Below the pieces are notes generated by a model that did not search any database, was not told the origin of the DNA, and worked only from the letters and a program-made list of their open reading frames with translations. From Melaminivora alkalimesophila (GTDB lineage: Bacteria; Pseudomonadota; Gammaproteobacteria; Burkholderiales; Burkholderiaceae_C), in assembly GCF_000282995.1 (NCBI RefSeq), contig NZ_ALEE01000761.1, forward strand, positions 1 to 13,569: a DNA stretch of 13,569 bases, read 5' to 3'. Shown here in pieces: positions 5,683 to 13,409 of the stretch; positions within the stretch are counted from its first letter, which is position 1, and each line of letters starts with the position of its first letter. The translations under genes and the position numbers were made by a program.

Positions 5683-7479
5683 TCAGGCCGCGGGCGCCGG
5701 GTTGCGCAGCCGGATGTGCAGCTCGCGCAGCTGCTTCTCGTCCACCGGCGAGGGCGCCTGGGTCAGCAGGTCCTGGGCGCGCTGGGTCTTGGGGAAGGCG
5801 ATCACGTCGCGGATCGACTCCGACCCCGTCATCAGCGTGATCAGGCGATCCAGGCCGAAGGCCAGGCCGCCGTGCGGGGGCGCGCCGTACTGCAGCGCGT
5901 CCAGCAGGTAGCCGAACTTCGCGCGCTGCTCCTGCGGGCTGATGTTGAGCGCGGCGAAGACCTTGGCCTGCACGTCGGCGCGGTGGATGCGCACCGAGCC
6001 GCCGCCCAGCTCCCAGCCGTTGAGCACCATGTCGTAGGCTTTCGCCAGGCACTGGCCCGGGTCGGTGTCCATCAGGTCCTCGTGGCCGTCCTTGGGCGCG
6101 GTGAAGGGGTGGTGCACGGCGACCCAGCGGTTGTCCTCCTCGTCGTGCTCGAACATGGGAAAGTCCACCACCCACAGCGGCGCCCAGCGGTCCTCGAACA
6201 GCCCGCCTTTCTTGCCGAAATCGCTGTGGCCGATCTTCAGGCGCAGTGCGCCGATGGCGTCGTTCACCACCTTGGCCCGGTCGGCGCCGAAGAACAGGAT
6301 GTCGCCATCCTGCGCGCCGGTGCGCTTCAGGATCTCGGCGATGGCCGTGTCGTGGAGGTTCTTCACGATCGGCGACTGCAGGCCATCGCGCCCCTTGGCC
6401 GCCTCGTTGACCTTGATCCACGCCAGCCCCTTGGCGCCGTAGATCTTCACGAACTCGGTGTACTGGTCGATCTCGCCGCGCGAGATGGCACCGCCACCCG
6501 GCACGCGCAGCGCCACCACCCGCCCGCCCGGGGTGGTCGCCGGGCCAGAGAACACCTTGAAGTCCACGTCCTTCATCACGTCGGTCAGCTCGGTGAACTC
6601 GAGCTTGACGCGCAGGTCGGGCTTGTCCGAGCCGAAGCGCCGCATGGCCTCGTGGTAGCTCATGGTGGGGAAGTCGCCCAGGTCCACCTCGAGCTGCGTA
6701 CGAAACACCTCGCGGATCATTTGCTCGAAGATGGCGCGGATCTCTTCTTCACCCAGGAAGGAGGTCTCGCAGTCGATCTGCGTGAACTCGGGCTGGCGGT
6801 CGGCGCGCAGGTCCTCGTCGCGAAAGCACTTGGTGATCTGGTAGTAGCGGTCGTAGCCGGCCACCATCAGCATCTGCTTGTAGAGCTGGGGCGACTGCGG
6901 CAGCGCGTAGAAGTGCCCGTCGTGCACGCGGCTCGGGACCAGGTAGTCGCGCGCGCCCTCGGGCGTGCTCTTGCCCAGCATGGGCGTCTCGATGTCGATG
7001 AAGCCCTGCCGGTCGAGGAAGTTGCGCACCTGGATGGCGACCCGGTAGCGCAGCATCATGTTGCGCTGCATCACCGGGCGGCGCAGGTCCATCACGCGGT
7101 GGGTCAGGCGCGTGGTCTCCGACAGGTTGTCGTCGTCCATCTGGAAGGGCGGCGTGACGGAAGGGTTGAGCACCACCAGCTCATGGCACAGGACTTCGAT
7201 GCGCCCGCTGGCGATGGACTCGTTCACCGTCCCCTCGGGCCGGGCGCGCACCAGCCCGACCACGCGCACGCAGTACTCGTTGCGCACATCCTCGGCGGTG
7301 GCGAACATCTCCGGGCGGTCCGGGTCGCACACCACCTGCACGTAGCCCTCGCGGTCGCGCAGGTCGATGAAGATCACGCCGCCGTGGTCGCGGCGCCGGT
7401 TCACCCAGCCGCACAGGGAGACGGTTTGGCCCATCAGGGCTTCGGTCACTTGACCGCAGTAGTGGGAACGCATGGCCAT
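5683..7479 (-). CDS. aspS: Aspartyl-tRNA synthetase, probably non-discriminating
   Basis: AspRS charges tRNA-Asp with aspartate. The 598-aa protein has the full bacterial layout: an N-terminal OB-fold anticodon domain (about 1-110), the class II core with motif 2 ([14 protein letters not shown]), the bacterial GAD insertion, and motif 3 (GLAFGLDRL, 538-546). His32 in RRRDHGG and Gly83 in RARPEG match the two residues (His31, Gly82) that I recall being linked to tRNA-Asn recognition in the non-discriminating P. aeruginosa enzyme. E. coli has Leu and Lys there. It therefore probably also makes Asp-tRNA-Asn for GatCAB. Two starts are possible, at 7479 (MAMRSHY) and 7473 (MRSHYCG); the second matches the usual family N-terminus. 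No strong Shine-Dalgarno sequence favours either. DUF502 lies 64 bases upstream and nudB 87 bases downstream, all in one direction. Confidence 0.97.
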   Translation of the reverse strand: MAMRSHYCGQVTEALMGQTVSLCGWVNRRRDHGGVIFIDLRDREGYVQVVCDPDRPEMFATAEDVRNEYCVRVVGLVRARPEGTVNESIASGRIEVLCHELVVLNPSVTPPFQMDDDNLSETTRLTHRVMDLRRPVMQRNMMLRYRVAIQVRNFLDRQGFIDIETPMLGKSTPEGARDYLVPSRVHDGHFYALPQSPQLYKQMLMVAGYDRYYQITKCFRDEDLRADRQPEFTQIDCETSFLGEEEIRAIFEQMIREVFRTQLEVDLGDFPTMSYHEAMRRFGSDKPDLRVKLEFTELTDVMKDVDFKVFSGPATTPGGRVVALRVPGGGAISRGEIDQYTEFVKIYGAKGLAWIKVNEAAKGRDGLQSPIVKNLHDTAIAEILKRTGAQDGDILFFGADRAKVVNDAIGALRLKIGHSDFGKKGGLFEDRWAPLWVVDFPMFEHDEEDNRWVAVHHPFTAPKDGHEDLMDTDPGQCLAKAYDMVLNGWELGGGSVRIHRADVQAKVFAALNISPQEQRAKFGYLLDALQYGAPPHGGLAFGLDRLITLMTGSESIRDVIAFPKTQRAQDLLTQAPSPVDEKQLRELHIRLRNPAPAA

Positions 7480-7543
7480 GGTGTGGGGTCTTTGCTTCCT
7501 GCGCCCGGCTGGGGCGCGTGGACGATCGGTGGAAAAAGCGGTC

Positions 7544-8188
7544 TCAGGCGCGCTCGCCGGCAGCCGCGAGAGGGTCGGGCGGCGCGACGACGCCCATGGA
7601 GACGATGTATTTCAGCGCCGCGTCGATGCTCATGTCGAGCTCCACGCAGTCGCTCTTGCGCATCAGCACGAAATAGCCACCGGTCGGGTTCGGCGTGGTG
7701 GGCACATACACGCTCACGTATTCATCGCGCAGGTAGGCCGCGACCTCGCCCGAGGGCGAACCGGTGACGAAGGCCACCGTCCACACACCCTCGCGCGGCC
7801 ACTGCACCAGCACCGCCGTGCGAAAGGCATTGCCGCTTTCGGAGAACAGGGTGTCGGAGACCTGCTTGACGCTGGAATAGATCGAGCGCACCACCGGGAT
7901 GCGACTGACCAGCGCGTCGCCCCACTGCACCAGCTTGCGCCCGGCGAAGTTGCTCGCCAGCGCGCCCACCACCAGCAGGATGCTCAAGGTGAGCAGCGCG
8001 CCGAAGCCCGGGACGTGCAGGCCCAGCAGCCGGTCGGGCTGCCAGGCCTCGGGCAGGATCGCCAGCGTCAGGTCGAGCATGCCCACGAACCACGTCAGCA
8101 CCCAGGCGGTGATCACGCCGGGCACGACGACGAGCAGGCCCGTGAGCAGCCAGTTGCGCAGCGTGGCCATGGGCGCGCTCTTGGACAT
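7544..8188 (-). CDS. DUF502 family inner-membrane protein
   Basis: This 214-aa protein matches the DUF502 family, whose molecular role is not established. It has two membrane helices, about 13-35 ([20 protein letters not shown]) and 62-82 ([19 protein letters not shown]). They are followed by the family-typical [20 protein letters not shown] (97-116) and the [11 protein letters not shown] block (163-173). The region after the second helix is probably cytoplasmic. The C-terminal tail is Ala/Pro-rich. The ATG at 8188 lies six bases after the fmdB stop and 64 bases before aspS begins, so the three are probably one transcript. The order fmdB-DUF502-aspS recurs in betaproteobacteria from what I know, which suggests stable linkage rather than a shared pathway. 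Confidence 0.9.
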   Translation of the reverse strand: MSKSAPMATLRNWLLTGLLVVVPGVITAWVLTWFVGMLDLTLAILPEAWQPDRLLGLHVPGFGALLTLSILLVVGALASNFAGRKLVQWGDALVSRIPVVRSIYSSVKQVSDTLFSESGNAFRTAVLVQWPREGVWTVAFVTGSPSGEVAAYLRDEYVSVYVPTTPNPTGGYFVLMRKSDCVELDMSIDAALKYIVSMGVVAPPDPLAAAGERA

Positions 8189-8194
8189 GCAGGC

Positions 8195-8458
8195 TCAGGC
8201 GTCCGCGCCGCCGGCGGCCGCTGCCGGGGAGGAGGCAGTGGCAGCGCCGGCCTCGGGGGCGGCCGCCGGGCTCTTGCGGCCGCTGAAGTCGGTGGCGTAC
8301 CAGCCCGTTCCCTTGAGCTGGAAGCCCGCGGCCGTCACCTGCTTGGTGAACGCCTCGGCCCCGCAGGACGGGCACGTGGTGAGCGGAGCGTCGGAGATCT
8401 TTTGCAGCACATCCTTGGCATGGCCACAGGAGCCGCACTGGTAGGCATAGATAGGCAT
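8195..8458 (-). CDS. FmdB-type zinc ribbon protein
   Basis: A small 87-aa protein begins MPIYAYQC and has a zinc ribbon formed by Cys8, Cys11, Cys29 and Cys32 (two CxxC pairs). The conserved GFQLKGTGWYATDF follows at 45-58, and the last 25 residues are an Ala/Pro/Gly-rich disordered tail. These are the marks of the FmdB family. Members are named after a putative regulator of formamidase genes, but no general function is proven. I chose the ATG at 8458; an upstream ATG at 8500 would overlap the TATAAT promoter and is not needed by the family. There is no clear Shine-Dalgarno sequence. It is the first gene of the fmdB-DUF502-aspS group. Confidence 0.9.
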   Translation of the reverse strand: MPIYAYQCGSCGHAKDVLQKISDAPLTTCPSCGAEAFTKQVTAAGFQLKGTGWYATDFSGRKSPAAAPEAGAATASSPAAAAGGADA

Positions 8459-8499
8459 GGCAAAAAGGCGCGCAATCGCGGTTGAAGGAAAAACCCGCA

Positions 8500-8505
8500 A
8501 TTATA
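8500..8505 (-). promoter_or_regulatory. Consensus -10 element (TATAAT) before fmdB
   Basis: A perfect TATAAT on the minus strand stands out in GC-rich DNA, 41 bases upstream of the fmdB ATG. Transcription from about 8493 would give a leader of about 35 bases. The -35 position (about 8523-8528) is G-rich with no TTGACA match, so activity may rely on an activator. It is the best candidate promoter for the fmdB-DUF502-aspS-nudB group. Confidence 0.5.
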
Positions 8506-8514
8506 GGTAGCGCG

Positions 8515-8535
8515 CCCCCTGCCCGCCCGGCGCCC
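8515..8535 (-). other. G-quadruplex-type motif over the -35 region
   Basis: On the minus strand G-runs lie at 8535-8533, 8528-8526, 8524-8522 and 8519-8515, with loops of four, one and two bases. This fits the G3+N1-7 pattern. It sits where the -35 box of the TATAAT promoter at 8500-8505 should be, and between the symporter stop and fmdB. Confidence 0.45.
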
Positions 8536-8548
8536 ACGCACGGCCGGC

Positions 8549-10003
8549 CTAGATGTCGAGCCCGGCCACGGGCTGGGCAGGCACGCGCGTGTTGCGCACC
8601 AGCTGCGGCGCGAGCGAGCCCGCCACCATGCCGAACACGGCCGCCAGCACCCCGGCGAGCTGCTGTGGGAAGGCCTCGCCCAGCGCCGGCACCGCCATGA
8701 ACAGCACCCAGGTGCCGATGCCCAGCACCACGGCGCACATCGCCCCCTGCGTGTTGGCGCGCTTCCAGTACAGACCGAACACCAGTGGCACGAACGCTCC
8801 CACCAGCGGCACCTGGTAGGCGCCCGAGACCAGCTCGAAGATCGGCGTGCCTTCCATCTTGATGGAGTAGACCAGCACGCAGATGGCGAACACGAACACG
8901 CTGATGCGCATGATGCGCAGGTTCTCGTCGTCGCTGATGTAGGTCGGGCGGAACTGGCGCCAGATGTTCTCGGTAAACGTCACGGCCGGCGCCAGCAGCG
9001 TCGCCGAGGCGCAGGACTTGATGGCCGACAGCAGCGCGCCGAAGAACAGCACCTGCATGATGACCGGCATGCGCTCCATGACCAGCGTGGGCAGCACCTT
9101 CTGCGGGTCGTCGCCCAGCAGCGCCTCGGTCTGCTCGGGCATGATGATCAGCGCGCTGGCCACCAGGAACATCGGCACGAAGGCGAACAGGATGTAGGCG
9201 CTGCCGCCGATGATGGTGCCGTGCGTGGCGGCCTTCTCGGTCTTGGCCGACATCACGCGCTGGAACACGTCCTGCTGGGGGATCGAGCCCAGCATCATGG
9301 TGATCGCCGCGCCGAAGAAGAAGATCATCTCGTGCCAGGTCGGCTCGGGCCAGAAGCGGAACATGTCCCGGCTGGTCGCCAGGTCGATCACCTTGCCCGC
9401 GCCGCCCGCCATGTCGGCGGCGAAAAACGACAGCACCAGCAGGCCCACCACCAGCACGATCATCTGGATGAAGTCGGTCACGGCCACCGACCACATGCCG
9501 CCCCACAGGGTATAGACCAGGATCGAGCCGACGCCGATCGCCATGCCCCAGGGGATGGAGATCAGCCCGCCCGAGAGCAGGTTGAACACCAGCCCCAGCG
9601 CCGTGACCTGCGCCGAGACCCAGCCCAAGTAGCTGAGCATGATGATCAGCGAGCAGGCGATCTCGATGGTGCGGCCGAAGCGCTCGCGGTAGTAGTCGCT
9701 GATGGTGAGCAGCGACATGCGGTAGAGCTTGGCGGCGAAGAAGGCGCCGACCAGGATCAGGCACATGCCCGCCCCGAAGGGGTCTTCCACCACCGCGTTC
9801 AGGCCGCCGTTGATGAACTTCGCCGGCACGCCCAGCACGATCTCCGAGCCGAACCAGGTGGCGAAGGTGGTCGTGATGATCATGTACATGGGCAGGTGCC
9901 GCCCCGCGATCGCGAAGTCGGCGGTGTTCTGCACCCGTCTCGCGGCCCACAGGCCGATACCGATGGTGACAAACAGGTAAGCAATCACCATGAAGAGCAA
10001 CAC
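8549..10003 (-). CDS. Sodium:solute symporter (SSS family), substrate unknown
   Basis: This 484-aa inner-membrane protein has about 13 hydrophobic helices and the length of PanF/PutP-type transporters, which use the sodium gradient to import a solute. Family blocks seen are ISDYYRERFG (101-110), the GGMWSVAVTDFIQ segment (168-180), QQDVFQRVMSAKT (243-255), and a helix with SAIKSCASATLLAP (326-339), the segment that carries Na2-site Ser/Thr residues in PutP and vSGLT. Nothing in the sequence fixes the substrate. The start is a GTG at 10003, strongly supported by AGGAG seven bases upstream; the ATG at 9991 lacks such a site. It starts 75 bases after ubiB stops. The gap holds a polypurine (plus strand) tract, so it may be a separate transcript or the tail of the ubi group. 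Confidence 0.9.
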   Translation of the reverse strand: MLLFMVIAYLFVTIGIGLWAARRVQNTADFAIAGRHLPMYMIITTTFATWFGSEIVLGVPAKFINGGLNAVVEDPFGAGMCLILVGAFFAAKLYRMSLLTISDYYRERFGRTIEIACSLIIMLSYLGWVSAQVTALGLVFNLLSGGLISIPWGMAIGVGSILVYTLWGGMWSVAVTDFIQMIVLVVGLLVLSFFAADMAGGAGKVIDLATSRDMFRFWPEPTWHEMIFFFGAAITMMLGSIPQQDVFQRVMSAKTEKAATHGTIIGGSAYILFAFVPMFLVASALIIMPEQTEALLGDDPQKVLPTLVMERMPVIMQVLFFGALLSAIKSCASATLLAPAVTFTENIWRQFRPTYISDDENLRIMRISVFVFAICVLVYSIKMEGTPIFELVSGAYQVPLVGAFVPLVFGLYWKRANTQGAMCAVVLGIGTWVLFMAVPALGEAFPQQLAGVLAAVFGMVAGSLAPQLVRNTRVPAQPVAGLDI

Positions 10004-10027
10004 GTTGCAACTCCTGCGAAAAAGGAA

Positions 10028-10050
10028 GGGCTGTGGGAAGGGTGGAAGGG
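10028..10050 (+). other. Polypurine G-quadruplex-type tract between ubiB and the symporter
   Basis: G-runs at 10028-10030, 10035-10037, 10040-10042 and 10048-10050, with loops of four, two and five bases, fit the quadruplex pattern on the plus (template) strand. The purine-rich tract extends over about 10018-10064 with few interruptions and is partly mirror-symmetric, so triplex (H-DNA) is another possibility. In RNA of the minus-strand genes it reads as a C/U-rich leader. Confidence 0.45.
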
Positions 10051-10078
10051 AAAGAAAAGGGAGGCGCCCGGGGCGGCT

Positions 10079-11644
10079 TCAGAACAGGCGCAGGCGCACG
10101 ACCAGCTGCATGACCAGCAGGCCCAGCACGAAGCCGAGCCCCCCGTAGATCAGACTCTGCAGCAAGCGGTTGGTGCGGCGTTGCTCGGCCAGCAACGCCT
10201 GCAGTTCGGCGCGCTCCACGGCGGGGCGCTGGCGCAGGTATGCGTGCATCAGCCGCGGCAGCTCGGGCAGGAGCTTGGCGTAGCGCGGCGCCTCCAGCTG
10301 CAGCTCGCGCCACAGGCGCTTGGGGCCGAGCTGGTCGAGCATCCACTTCTCGAGGAAGGGCTTGGCCGTGCTCCACAGGTCCAGGTCCGGGTCGAGCTGG
10401 CGGCCTAGGCCCTCGATGTTCAGCAGGGTTTTTTGCAGCAGCACCAGCTGCGGCTGGATCTCCACCTGAAAGCGCCGCGAGGTCTGGAACAGGCGCAGCA
10501 GCACCATGCCCAGCGAGATCTCCTTGAGCGGGCGGTCGAAGTAGGGCTCGCACACGGCGCGGATGGCGGCCTCCAGCTCGTTGACGCGCGTGTTGGCGGG
10601 CACCCAGCCGCTCTCGATGTGCAGCTCGGCCACGCGCTTGTAGTCGCGCCGGAAAAACGCCGTGAAGTTCTGCGCCAGGTATTCCTTGTCGAACTCGGTG
10701 AGCGTGCCGACGATGCCGAAATCCAGCGAGATGTAGCGCCCGAAGGTCTGGGGCTCGATGCTCACCTGGATGTTGCCCGGGTGCATGTCGGCGTGAAAGA
10801 AGCCGTCGCGAAACACCTGGGTAAAGAAGATGGTCACGCCGTCGCGCGCGAGCTTCTTGATGTCCACGCCCGCCTGGTGCAGGCGCTCGACCTGGCTGAT
10901 GGGAACGCCGTCCATGCGCTCCATGACCAGCACCTCCGGGTGGCAATAATCCCAGAAGATCTCGGGAATCAGCACCAGATCCAGGCCCGCCATGTTGCGC
11001 CGCAGCTGGGCGGCGTTGGAGGCCTCGCGGATCAGGTCCAGCTCGTCGTGCAGGTAGTTGTCGAACTCAGCCACCACCTGGCGGGGCTTGAGGCGCTTGC
11101 CGTCCGCCGACAGGCGCTCCACCCAGCCGGCCATCATGCGCATCAGCGCCAGGTCCTTGCGGATCACCGGCAGCATGCCCGGGCGCAGCACCTTGACGGC
11201 CACGTCGCGCAGCATGCCGTTGCGGTCGCGGATCACGGCGAAGTGCACCTGCGCGATGGAGGCGCTGGCGACCGGTTCGCGCTCGAAGGAGACGAAGACT
11301 TCGCCGATGGGGCGGCGGAACGCGCGCTCGATGGTGGCCACCGAAATCGCTGGGTCGAAGGGCGGCACGCGATCCTGCAGCAGCGCCAGCTCGTCGGCGA
11401 TGTCCGGCGGCATCAGGTCGCGCCGCGTGGACAGCACCTGGCCGAACTTCACGAAGATCGGGCCGAGGCTCTCCAGCGCCAGGCGCAGGCGCACGCCGCG
11501 TGGCGCGTCCAGCCGGCGCCCGAGCGTGAGCACGCGCGTGAAGCCGTGCAGCCACGGGCGATCGAAGCTCGACAGGACGACCTCGTCGAGCCCATGGCGC
11601 AGCACCACCCAGACGATGGTGAAGCCCCGCAGGAGGCGGCTCAT
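10079..11644 (-). CDS. ubiB: Ubiquinone biosynthesis atypical kinase/ATPase UbiB
   Basis: UbiB is an ABC1/COQ8-family protein needed for aerobic ubiquinone synthesis. Family members act as ATPases that help handle the lipid intermediates. The 521-aa protein has the diagnostic KxGQ motif (KFGQ, 66-69), an Ala-rich loop instead of a Gly-rich one (ASASIAQVH, 126-134), the ATP-binding Lys151 (VAVKV), the catalytic loop HADMHPGN (284-291), and DFG (308-310). The last 25 or so residues (about 495-519) form a hydrophobic membrane anchor. The ATG at 11644 overlaps the ubiJ stop as ATGA, indicating translational coupling. The frame stays open upstream to 12283, but that part is only ubiJ read in another frame. 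The gene order ubiJ-ubiB matches E. coli ubiE-ubiJ-ubiB. Confidence 0.96.
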   Translation of the reverse strand: MSRLLRGFTIVWVVLRHGLDEVVLSSFDRPWLHGFTRVLTLGRRLDAPRGVRLRLALESLGPIFVKFGQVLSTRRDLMPPDIADELALLQDRVPPFDPAISVATIERAFRRPIGEVFVSFEREPVASASIAQVHFAVIRDRNGMLRDVAVKVLRPGMLPVIRKDLALMRMMAGWVERLSADGKRLKPRQVVAEFDNYLHDELDLIREASNAAQLRRNMAGLDLVLIPEIFWDYCHPEVLVMERMDGVPISQVERLHQAGVDIKKLARDGVTIFFTQVFRDGFFHADMHPGNIQVSIEPQTFGRYISLDFGIVGTLTEFDKEYLAQNFTAFFRRDYKRVAELHIESGWVPANTRVNELEAAIRAVCEPYFDRPLKEISLGMVLLRLFQTSRRFQVEIQPQLVLLQKTLLNIEGLGRQLDPDLDLWSTAKPFLEKWMLDQLGPKRLWRELQLEAPRYAKLLPELPRLMHAYLRQRPAVERAELQALLAEQRRTNRLLQSLIYGGLGFVLGLLVMQLVVRLRLF

Positions 11645-12231
11645 GGCGGGCTGCGGTGCGGGTCGCGGCTGGCGCCGTGGGCGCCCACGTCGTGCCGGCC
11701 GTCGCCGCGGCCCAGCCGCGCGCCGGCAAAGCGCCGCAGCGCCTCGGCCACGCGGCCGGCCACCGAGGCGATGGCGTGCGCCGGCGCGTCGCCGATCACG
11801 CGCGCCAGGTCGTCCTCGACATCCCAGCGGACGTTGTCCACCACCCAGTTGATCTCGGCCGCCAGCTGCACGTCCCCCTCGATGCGGATGGTGGGTCGCT
11901 CGCCGGCGATCGCGCTGCGCGCCAGCGACAGCGGCGAGCCCTCGGACACTTCCAGGCGCAGGTCCGGCACGGCGCCCTCGGGCGCCAGGTCGAGCAGCCC
12001 CGCGGGCGTGACCCGCAGCGTGACGAAGAAATTGCGCCACTGCACACGGGCCGTGCGTCCGCTCTGGCGCGCCAGGCGGTCCATCGCCTCGCTTTCCTGC
12101 ATGAGCACGTGGTTCAGGAACAGCACGGCCCGGTGCTGCACCTCGTGCACCAGCCACGCGGGGGGCTGGGGACCGGCTGCGATGCGTTCCATGAATCCGT
12201 CCAGGAAAGAAAAAGGGGACTGCTTGGGCAT
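11641..12231 (-). CDS. ubiJ: Ubiquinone biosynthesis accessory factor UbiJ (SCP2 domain)
   Basis: UbiJ is a lipid-binding accessory factor of the Ubi complex in E. coli. This 196-aa protein has an SCP2-type core with strands around [14 protein letters not shown] (63-76), DLRLEV (90-95) and [12 protein letters not shown] (113-124). The GD(V/I)Q motif is followed by the helix EINWVV, as in E. coli UbiJ. The N-terminal segment (1-60) has a [13 protein letters not shown] helix. The C-terminal 30 residues are Arg/Gly/His-rich, probably disordered, and overlap the ubiB start region. Two starts are possible: ATG 12231 and ATG 12192 (Met14). The first sits in the loop of a terminator-like hairpin; neither has a strong Shine-Dalgarno site, although GGGGA precedes the first. 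The position between ubiE and ubiB supports the assignment. Confidence 0.85.
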   Translation of the reverse strand: MPKQSPFSFLDGFMERIAAGPQPPAWLVHEVQHRAVLFLNHVLMQESEAMDRLARQSGRTARVQWRNFFVTLRVTPAGLLDLAPEGAVPDLRLEVSEGSPLSLARSAIAGERPTIRIEGDVQLAAEINWVVDNVRWDVEDDLARVIGDAPAHAIASVAGRVAEALRRFAGARLGRGDGRHDVGAHGASRDPHRSPP

Positions 12232-12238
12232 AGTCCCC
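12206..12238 (-). promoter_or_regulatory. ubiJ: Terminator-like hairpin enclosing the ubiJ start codon
   Basis: On the minus strand GGGGACT (12238-12232) can pair perfectly with AGTCCCC (12221-12215) around a 10-base loop. The stem is followed directly by TTTTTCTTT (12214-12206), as in an intrinsic terminator. The annotated ubiJ ATG is the first codon of the loop and the SD-like GGGGA is inside the stem. It could be a terminator after the Tim44-like gene (with ubiJ starting at 12192), an attenuator, or a translational control hairpin. Confidence 0.45.
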
Positions 12239-12317
12239 GATTATTCCCCGAAGTGGCGCCTGCACCGTAGGCATTTTGCCCACGCCGCGGTTGCGCCGGC
12301 CCTCGTGTGGATCGAAA

Positions 12318-12352
12318 CCCGCCCCACCGCCGGCAAGACCGGCGCGGGCGGG
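12318..12352 (-). terminator. GC-rich hairpin after the Tim44-like gene
   Basis: About 12 bases after the TAG stop (12367-12365), the minus strand can form a long GC stem of about 14 pairs with two bulged G and a five-base loop at 12338-12334. It is followed by only TTT. This shape suits a weak terminator, an RNA-stabilising hairpin, or a processing site between the Tim44-like gene and ubiJ. Confidence 0.35.
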
Positions 12353-12364
12353 GCACTTCCGTGC

Positions 12365-13372
12365 CTACTGCAGGGCCTGCACGCCGGCCACCAGCCAGCC
12401 GCTCCTGCCGTCCTTGGGCTTGGTCATGTTCCAGACCTCGCGGAACGGGCTGGGGCCGGCCGAGGGCTCCTCGCGGATCATGCCGGAGAACTCGACGCTG
12501 GCCATGTAGCCATCGCCCAGGTCCTCGATGCCCAGCAGCTGGGCCTCCAGCATGACCACGTCCGTGTGGTTGGGCGCGGCCGCGCCGCGCAGCTGCTCGC
12601 GCTCGGCCAGCTGGGTGCGGATCTCGCCCAGCATGGCGTCGGTCATCATGGAGCGCAGCGTCTCCATGTCGGAGCGGTCCCAGGCGGCCTGCAGCGTCGT
12701 GAAGTTGCGCTTGGCGGCGGCGATGAAGCCCGCCACGTCGAAACCCTCCGGGATGCCCCAGTTCTGCGAACCGGCCAGGGCCGAGCCGATCATCGAGCCG
12801 CCGGCCGCAGGCTGCCCCTGGAAGGCCGTGCCATGGTGTTCCCACGGCCGGGCGGAGGCGTCGTTGCCGACCTTCTCGGGGTTGTAGTGGCGCGCGGCGG
12901 GCACGTCCGCCGGCGGCGCGCCGGCCCCCGCGCCCTGGAAGGCGAAGGGCGCAGCACCGGCCGCCGCCGGGCGGCGCGAGCGCATGACCATGCCGACCAC
13001 GGCCATCACCACCAGCGCCAGCAGCGCGAACATCAGGAACTGGGCGAAGCCCGCACCCAGGCCGAGCGCGTTCGCCAGCCAGGCCAGGCCCAGGCCGGCC
13101 GCCAGCCCGCCGAGCATCGCGCCCCAGGGCTTCTTGGGCGCGGCGGCGCCGGCCGGCGTGGCCGCGTTCTGGGGCGCGGCCTTGCTGGGGGCGGCGTTTT
13201 GCTGTTGCGCGGGCGCACCGGGGGCGCGCTGGGGCGCGGCCTCGCGCTGCGTCACGTTGCTGGACTGGCGCCCGAAGGACTTGCCGCCGCCCATGCGGCG
13301 CGCGTCGGCATCGACGTGCACCAGCAGCGCCAGCATGGCGACCAGCGCCACCGACCAGAGTTTCCTGTTCAT
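12365..13372 (-). CDS. Tim44-like domain membrane protein
   Basis: This 335-aa protein has a hydrophobic N-terminus (MNRKLWSVALVAMLALLVHV, then DADA), which looks like a signal peptide or anchor. It is followed by RRMGGGKSFGRQS, a motif typical of bacterial Tim44-like proteins. Then come an Ala/Pro/Gln-rich linker (about 42-80), two membrane helices (about 84-105 and 109-130), and a second flexible linker. The C-terminal Tim44-like domain (about 205-335) has an NTF2-like fold in this family, with FIAAAKRNFTTLQAAWDRSD and a closing WLVAGVQAL strand. The function of the bacterial members is not established. The start at 13372 has GGGAG five bases upstream; the open frame to 13429 overlaps the ubiE end and is not used. 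It sits between ubiE (37-base gap) and ubiJ (133-base gap), so it is probably co-transcribed with the ubiquinone genes. Confidence 0.88.
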   Translation of the reverse strand: MNRKLWSVALVAMLALLVHVDADARRMGGGKSFGRQSSNVTQREAAPQRAPGAPAQQQNAAPSKAAPQNAATPAGAAAPKKPWGAMLGGLAAGLGLAWLANALGLGAGFAQFLMFALLALVVMAVVGMVMRSRRPAAAGAAPFAFQGAGAGAPPADVPAARHYNPEKVGNDASARPWEHHGTAFQGQPAAGGSMIGSALAGSQNWGIPEGFDVAGFIAAAKRNFTTLQAAWDRSDMETLRSMMTDAMLGEIRTQLAEREQLRGAAAPNHTDVVMLEAQLLGIEDLGDGYMASVEFSGMIREEPSAGPSPFREVWNMTKPKDGRSGWLVAGVQALQ

Positions 13373-13409
13373 GTCATCTCCCGGAAAAGGTTTGCGTCGA
13401 GGTACGCGT

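Noticed and set aside
7722..10946. A 1074-aa open frame on the minus strand running across fmdB, the symporter and part of ubiB
   Set aside because: It is a shadow frame. Its product is Arg/Ala/Gly/Pro-rich low complexity, and the same strand holds recognisable conserved proteins in other frames.
10079..12283. A single 734-aa frame that would fuse extra N-terminal sequence to UbiB
   Set aside because: The extra part overlaps ubiJ out of frame and is Arg/Gly-rich. The ATG at 11644 with its ATGA overlap gives a normal UbiB length.
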